Source: JAABRU01 sp050180235 (GTDB taxonomy: Bacteria > Desulfobacterota > Desulfobacteria > Desulfobacterales > Desulfococcaceae). From it: a stretch of DNA of 64,000 bases. Shown here in pieces: positions 60,145 to 64,000 of this stretch. Position numbers and translations under genes: made by a program. The notes under the pieces are model-generated. The model ran no database searches and was not told the DNA's origin. It saw nothing but the letters and a program-made list of their open reading frames with translations. Numbering within the stretch: position 1 is the stretch's first letter; each line of letters opens with the position of its first letter. The stretch lies in assembly GCA_050180235.1 (NCBI GenBank), contig JBFXEJ010000003.1, positions 1 through 64,000 on the forward strand, given 5' to 3'.

Positions 60145-60432
60145 GCATATTTTGAATCTGTGCGTAAAAATCTTTTGTGTTTCCTGTAAACCCCGTGGTT
60201 AAACTCATAAAGCCAAATCAAAGCAATGGGAAGCCGCAGAGACAGCGGAAAACAGAAAAATAATCTTTTTTGCAAATACAATATTGACCGCTGCACAGTT
60301 ATCAGTTATCCATACCGGACACAGCGCTTCATCAGATTTGATCCTCCTGTGCAATGACAGACAGCAGTGCTGAACGGACATATCCGGATTTTTCACCTCA
60401 TATCCGGAATCAGAAAACAGGTATGGCTTAAA

Positions 60433-61929
60433 ATGGAAAAAAGCGATTTGAACCGGGAAAAAGGCGCAATGCAGAGCATCCGCTGGAAACTGATACTGAC
60501 GACCATCGTGCCGATGTTTTTTTTCCTGATCGTCATGACTTTTTTCCAGATATCTTCCCAGAAAAAGCTGGTTGCGGAGGAACTGGAAAAACGGATTGCC
60601 CTGATGCGGGAAAATCTGGAGGAAAGGGGGAAAAATTTTTCCGAAGGTTTATACCGGCAGGTGGAAGAGGATATTGCTGCTTTCAATTTTTCCGGAGTGG
60701 TGGAAAGAATCCGGAAGTCCGCGGAACAAAATTCCTATATCAAATATGCCGTTCTGACCGATGCTTCGGGAAAGGTTTTTGTGCATACCCTGGAACCTGA
60801 ATCCGCAGGAAAAACTCTGGATGATTCCCGGAACCGTTCTGCCCTTGAACAGAACATAATGAGACTGATGACCTGCAGTGAGGATGGGGAATCTGTGACT
60901 GAAATCATCTGCCCCATTCATTTCAGTGCAACCCCCTGGGGTGTTCTGCGGGTGGTTCTCTCCCATAAGCCGCTGGAGGCGGAAATCCGGAATTCCCGGA
61001 ACCAGATAGCAGGAAAAAATCGTATCATGATTCGGAATATCATAATGATTTCAATAATTATCATGCTGATATCCTTTTTTTTTGTCCTGTTTCTTTCATC
61101 AAGGATGTCAAAGCCGCTTATACATCTGACAAGGTCAGCCGGAAAGCTTTCCGAAGGGGATTTCACCCAGCAGATTCGGGTAAGGGGAAAGGATGAAATC
61201 GGAATACTGACCAGGGCAATGAATGACATGTCAAAAAATCTCAATGATATTATCCGCAAAAATATACTCACAGCGAACAATCTCTTTGAAGCAGCGTCAG
61301 ATCAGCGGATATCTCTGGATGAAATTGCCTCCCTGCTTGCAGAAATGGCTGCCACAACCCGCAGGAATGCAGAAAACGCAAAACAGGCAGACCGTTTTAT
61401 GAAAGAAACCGGTCAGGTGGTGCGCATGGCCAATGAATCTGTCAAACTCCTGACATCCGCGATGGAGGAAATTTCCGTGGCAAGCAATGAAACCGTCAAG
61501 ATTGTCAAAACCATAGATGAAATTGCATTTCAGACCAATCTGCTGTCTTTGAATGCGGCAGTGGAGGCGGCCAGAGCCGGGGAATCCGGGGCAGGATTTG
61601 CCGTAGTGGCAAACGAGGTGAGAAACCTTGCCCTGCGTTCAGCCCATGCTGCGAAAAATACAGGAAATCTCATTCAGGATACGGTCAGTAAAATCAGAGA
61701 CGGGGCAGAAATGGTGACCCTGGCCCATGAAGGCTTCAAAGAGGTGGCGCTAAACGCGGACAGGGCAGCGGAACTGGTCAGTGAAATCTCCCGTGCATCG
61801 GATGAACAGACCCGGCAGATTGATCAGATCAGTGAGGCTATGGACAGAATGGGCCGGAGGATACGAGAGAATGCGGACAGCGCGGAAGAACTCAATGCCT
61901 CCATGTCTGTGTTCAAAGTGCGTGCATAG
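60433..61929 (+). CDS. Methyl-accepting chemotaxis protein
   Basis: 498 residues. TM1 ~18-38 (LILTTIVPMFFFLIVMTFF), periplasmic sensor ~40-195 (Cache-like, YIKYAVLTDASGKVFVHTLE), TM2 ~200-220 (IIMISIIIMLISFFFVLFLS), HAMP ~225-275, then a shortened signalling domain with EIAFQTNLLSLNAAVEAARA and GESGAGFAVVANEVRNLALR. Senses a periplasmic ligand and signals to CheA. Start at 60433; no strong ribosome site. No methylation-linker pentapeptide is recognisable. Confidence 0.9.
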   Translation: MEKSDLNREKGAMQSIRWKLILTTIVPMFFFLIVMTFFQISSQKKLVAEELEKRIALMRENLEERGKNFSEGLYRQVEEDIAAFNFSGVVERIRKSAEQNSYIKYAVLTDASGKVFVHTLEPESAGKTLDDSRNRSALEQNIMRLMTCSEDGESVTEIICPIHFSATPWGVLRVVLSHKPLEAEIRNSRNQIAGKNRIMIRNIIMISIIIMLISFFFVLFLSSRMSKPLIHLTRSAGKLSEGDFTQQIRVRGKDEIGILTRAMNDMSKNLNDIIRKNILTANNLFEAASDQRISLDEIASLLAEMAATTRRNAENAKQADRFMKETGQVVRMANESVKLLTSAMEEISVASNETVKIVKTIDEIAFQTNLLSLNAAVEAARAGESGAGFAVVANEVRNLALRSAHAAKNTGNLIQDTVSKIRDGAEMVTLAHEGFKEVALNADRAAELVSEISRASDEQTRQIDQISEAMDRMGRRIRENADSAEELNASMSVFKVRA

Positions 61930-61939
61930 GCGGAAAAAA

Positions 61940-63190
61940 ATGACAGCAGAAAACAGTGACAGACCTTTGAAAATCTGCCTGCTCAGTTACAGGAGCAATC
62001 CTCACTGCGGGGGGCAGGGTGTATATGTGAAAAATCTGAGCAAAGCCCTTTGCGGTCTGGGCCATGAAGTGGAGGTGGTTTCCGGTCCTCCCTTTCCTGT
62101 TCTGAACAACGGAGCGCGGCTTTCCCGTCTCCAGAGTCTGGATTTATACAATCCGCAGGCACTGTTCCGCACCCCCTCTTTGAAAGAACTGGCAGATCCT
62201 GTCAATCTCATGGAATGGCTGGGGGTTTCCACCATGGGATTTCCCGAACCCTTCACTTTTGGCATCCGGGCATACAATTATCTGAAAAAACGGTTTGACC
62301 GTTACGATATTGTCCATGACAACCAGAGCCTCTCCTACGGAGTATGGGCCATCAAAACCCGCATTCCCGCGATTGCCACCATCCATCATCCCATTACGGT
62401 GGATAGGGATATTGCAGTGCAGTCAGTACGTTCGATCTGGAAAAAATTCAAGCACCGGCGCTGGTATTCCTTTATCGGAATGCAGATCCGGGTGGCAAGG
62501 AAATTTTCGCACATCATCACGGTTTCAGAATGCACAAAATCCGACATCAGCCGGGAATTTGGCATTCCTGCCCAAAAATTCCGGGTGGTTCCCAATGGCA
62601 TTAACACAGACATTTTTTATCCTGTGCCGGAAATTCAGAGGGAAAAAAACCGCATCATTGTCACCAACAGCGCTGATATGCCTCTGAAAGGTCTGTATTA
62701 TCTGCTGCAGGCAGTAGCAGAGATCATCAGAACCCGTGATATCCGGCTGATAATCGTGGGTACGCCAAAAAAAGATGGCGGTGTGGTGCGTCTGATACGT
62801 GAACTGGGGATTGGAACACATGTGCATTTCACCGGCCGCATCAGTGATGGGGAATTTGTGCACCAGTATGCCAGGGCTTCAATGGCTGTGGTTCCATCGG
62901 TATATGAGGGTTTTGGTCTTCCCGCGGGTGAGGCAATGGCCTGCGGCATTCCGGTCATCAGCACCACAGGGGGGGCACTGCCGGAAGTGGTGGGCAATGC
63001 AGGGATTCTTATTCCGCCTGCGGATCCCGCTGCTTTGACAAAAGCGGTTCTTGATTTGCTGGATCATCCGGAAAAGGCCGCAAAACTGGGACAGGCCGGT
63101 TATGAACGGGTGCAGAAACATTTCACATGGGAACAGGCCGCACGCAAAACAGCGGAAGCCTACCGGGAGGCAATCCGTGATTACCTTTGA
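61940..63190 (+). CDS. GT4-family glycosyltransferase
   Basis: 416 residues. GT-B fold: N-terminal CLLSYRSNPHCGGQGVYVKN, C-terminal VVPNGINTDIF, VPSVYEGFGLPAGEAMACGI with the E-x7-E nucleotide-sugar motif, and GGALPEVVGNAGILIPPADP. A retaining glycosyltransferase for a polysaccharide, glycolipid or similar acceptor. Begins 10 bp after the chemoreceptor stop and overlaps the methyltransferase gene by 14 bp. Confidence 0.92.
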   Translation: MTAENSDRPLKICLLSYRSNPHCGGQGVYVKNLSKALCGLGHEVEVVSGPPFPVLNNGARLSRLQSLDLYNPQALFRTPSLKELADPVNLMEWLGVSTMGFPEPFTFGIRAYNYLKKRFDRYDIVHDNQSLSYGVWAIKTRIPAIATIHHPITVDRDIAVQSVRSIWKKFKHRRWYSFIGMQIRVARKFSHIITVSECTKSDISREFGIPAQKFRVVPNGINTDIFYPVPEIQREKNRIIVTNSADMPLKGLYYLLQAVAEIIRTRDIRLIIVGTPKKDGGVVRLIRELGIGTHVHFTGRISDGEFVHQYARASMAVVPSVYEGFGLPAGEAMACGIPVISTTGGALPEVVGNAGILIPPADPAALTKAVLDLLDHPEKAAKLGQAGYERVQKHFTWEQAARKTAEAYREAIRDYL

Positions 63191-63890
63191 TTTCAAAAGA
63201 TTCAGCATAAAGCCCGGATTTCGAATTCTTGACATCGGCTGCGGTTCGGGCCGGCATGTGGGCGGGACTGTCTGCCACAGCAAAACAGTGACAGTGGGAA
63301 CCGACATAAATCCGGCAGATCTCAGGCAGGCGCAAATCCGTTTGAATGATCTGAAAAAAATGGGATTTTGCAAAGGAACCTGGCATCTCGCGGCGGCGGA
63401 CATCACCCGGCTCCCTTTTCCCGATCATTATTTTGATCTGGTGATCTGCTCAGAGGTGCTGGAACATATACCGGATCATCAGTGTGCAATTGCAGAAGCT
63501 TTGCGCGTGCTGAAACCGGGCGGAAATATCGGCATCAGCGTTCCCCGGTATTTCCCGGAAAAAATATGCTGGTTTCTTTCCTCAGCCTACCGGAATATGT
63601 CCGGAGGGCATATACGCATTTACAGAAAAAAAGAACTGGTGAATCTGCTGGAAAGTGCCGGACTCAGACTGTGGGCATCCTCATATGCCCACAGTCTGCA
63701 TACACCCTACTGGTGGCTGAAATGTCTTTTGGGTGTGGAAAGAAAGGATTGTGCACCTGTAAATCTCTGGCACCGCTTTCTGGTCTGGGATCTGATGAAG
63801 CATCCGGCAGTTACCCGTATGGCAGACAGGCTTTTTAACCCGCTTATGGGCAAAAGTCTGGTGCTGTATCTGCAAAAAATCCAAAACTGA
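63177..63890 (+). CDS. Class I SAM-dependent methyltransferase
   Basis: 237 residues with a GTG start at 63177, preceded by CGGGAGGCAATCC. Motif I ILDIGCGSGRHVGG, acidic loop VGTDINPADL, AADITRLPFPDHYFDLVICS and EVLEHIPDH, then ALRVLKPGGNIGISVPRYF. Resembles methyltransferases in surface-sugar clusters. Overlap with the glycosyltransferase gene suggests a shared pathway. Confidence 0.9.
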   Translation: MITFDFKRFSIKPGFRILDIGCGSGRHVGGTVCHSKTVTVGTDINPADLRQAQIRLNDLKKMGFCKGTWHLAAADITRLPFPDHYFDLVICSEVLEHIPDHQCAIAEALRVLKPGGNIGISVPRYFPEKICWFLSSAYRNMSGGHIRIYRKKELVNLLESAGLRLWASSYAHSLHTPYWWLKCLLGVERKDCAPVNLWHRFLVWDLMKHPAVTRMADRLFNPLMGKSLVLYLQKIQN

Positions 63891-63940
63891 GTCTTTTGTC
63901 AGCTTTGTTTTGCCTGTTTAAGCAAAAGGATACAAGAAAT

Positions 63941-64000
63941 CAGGTGATTTCTGAAAATAAATATCCCATCACAGGCACAGGGCAAAAGCTGGAAGCTTTT
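63941..64000. repeat. Family II element, copy 3, cut by the window end
   Basis: AGGTGATTTCTGAAAATAAA then TATCCC...GGCAAAAGCTGGAAGCTTTT, identical in type to 38273-38340. The right end lies beyond the window. Confidence 0.75.

Overview
The window looks like a chromosomal segment of a mesophilic, Gram-negative sulfate reducer of the Desulfobacterota (Desulfobacterales-like). The best evidence is a complete Tmc electron-transfer complex (tetrahaem cytochrome c3, HdrD-like iron-sulfur subunit, b-type membrane cytochrome, tryptophan-rich WD40-like subunit), a complex I arm (nuoI-N), BamD, lipobox proteins, and a secondary-lipid (PUFA-type) synthase. The genus cannot be read from the sequence. Non-coding DNA is unusually rich in small mobile and simple-sequence repeats, and these sit in nearly every gap, including inside operons.

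Layout. 0.3-9.2 kb: a tryptophan operon on the minus strand (trpE-G-x-D-C-DUF559-F-B-A). It is headed by a consensus-like promoter, a 31-residue leader peptide with three Trp codons that is too short for routine gene finding, and two tandem terminator hairpins. Its gaps carry repeats and two extra small genes. 9.3-15.2 kb: an accessory island. It holds an HtpG-like chaperone fused to a TIR-like/nucleoside-deoxyribosyltransferase-like domain, a TPR protein, a three-helix membrane protein, then an Rpn-family nuclease gene and the MITE-riddled remnant of a second copy. 15.2-22.7 kb: a 2492-residue KS-CLF-AT-DH-DH synthase (Pfa3/PfaC-like) whose linkers contain translated genomic repeats.

23.3-32.8 kb: housekeeping and signalling genes: yidB-like, spoT/rel, rpmB, bamD, trxB-trxA, a cNMP-binding/DUF4388 regulator, a histidine-kinase remnant, and a PlsC-alpha/beta-hydrolase fusion. 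33.5-37.2 kb: NIL-ferredoxin, mnmA and a DigH-like lipoprotein. 38.5-42.2 kb: the tmc operon. 43.3-46 kb: a monooxygenase, a flavin reductase, a metallophosphoesterase and a ParB-domain protein. 46.3-56.1 kb: nuoIJK, L, M and N, separated by three toxin-antitoxin-type modules and two exported proteins. 56.6-64 kb: Trm112-like, DUF4416, yicC, remA, gmk, rlmB, a chemoreceptor, a GT4 glycosyltransferase and a methyltransferase.

Five families of miniature inverted-repeat elements can be delimited. One (family III) shows 3-bp TNA target duplications at six sites. One copy is nested inside a family I element, and family I has an internal loop that is flipped between copies. The strongest candidate for an undescribed system is the HtpG-TIR / TPR / membrane-protein cluster at 9.36-13.64 kb.
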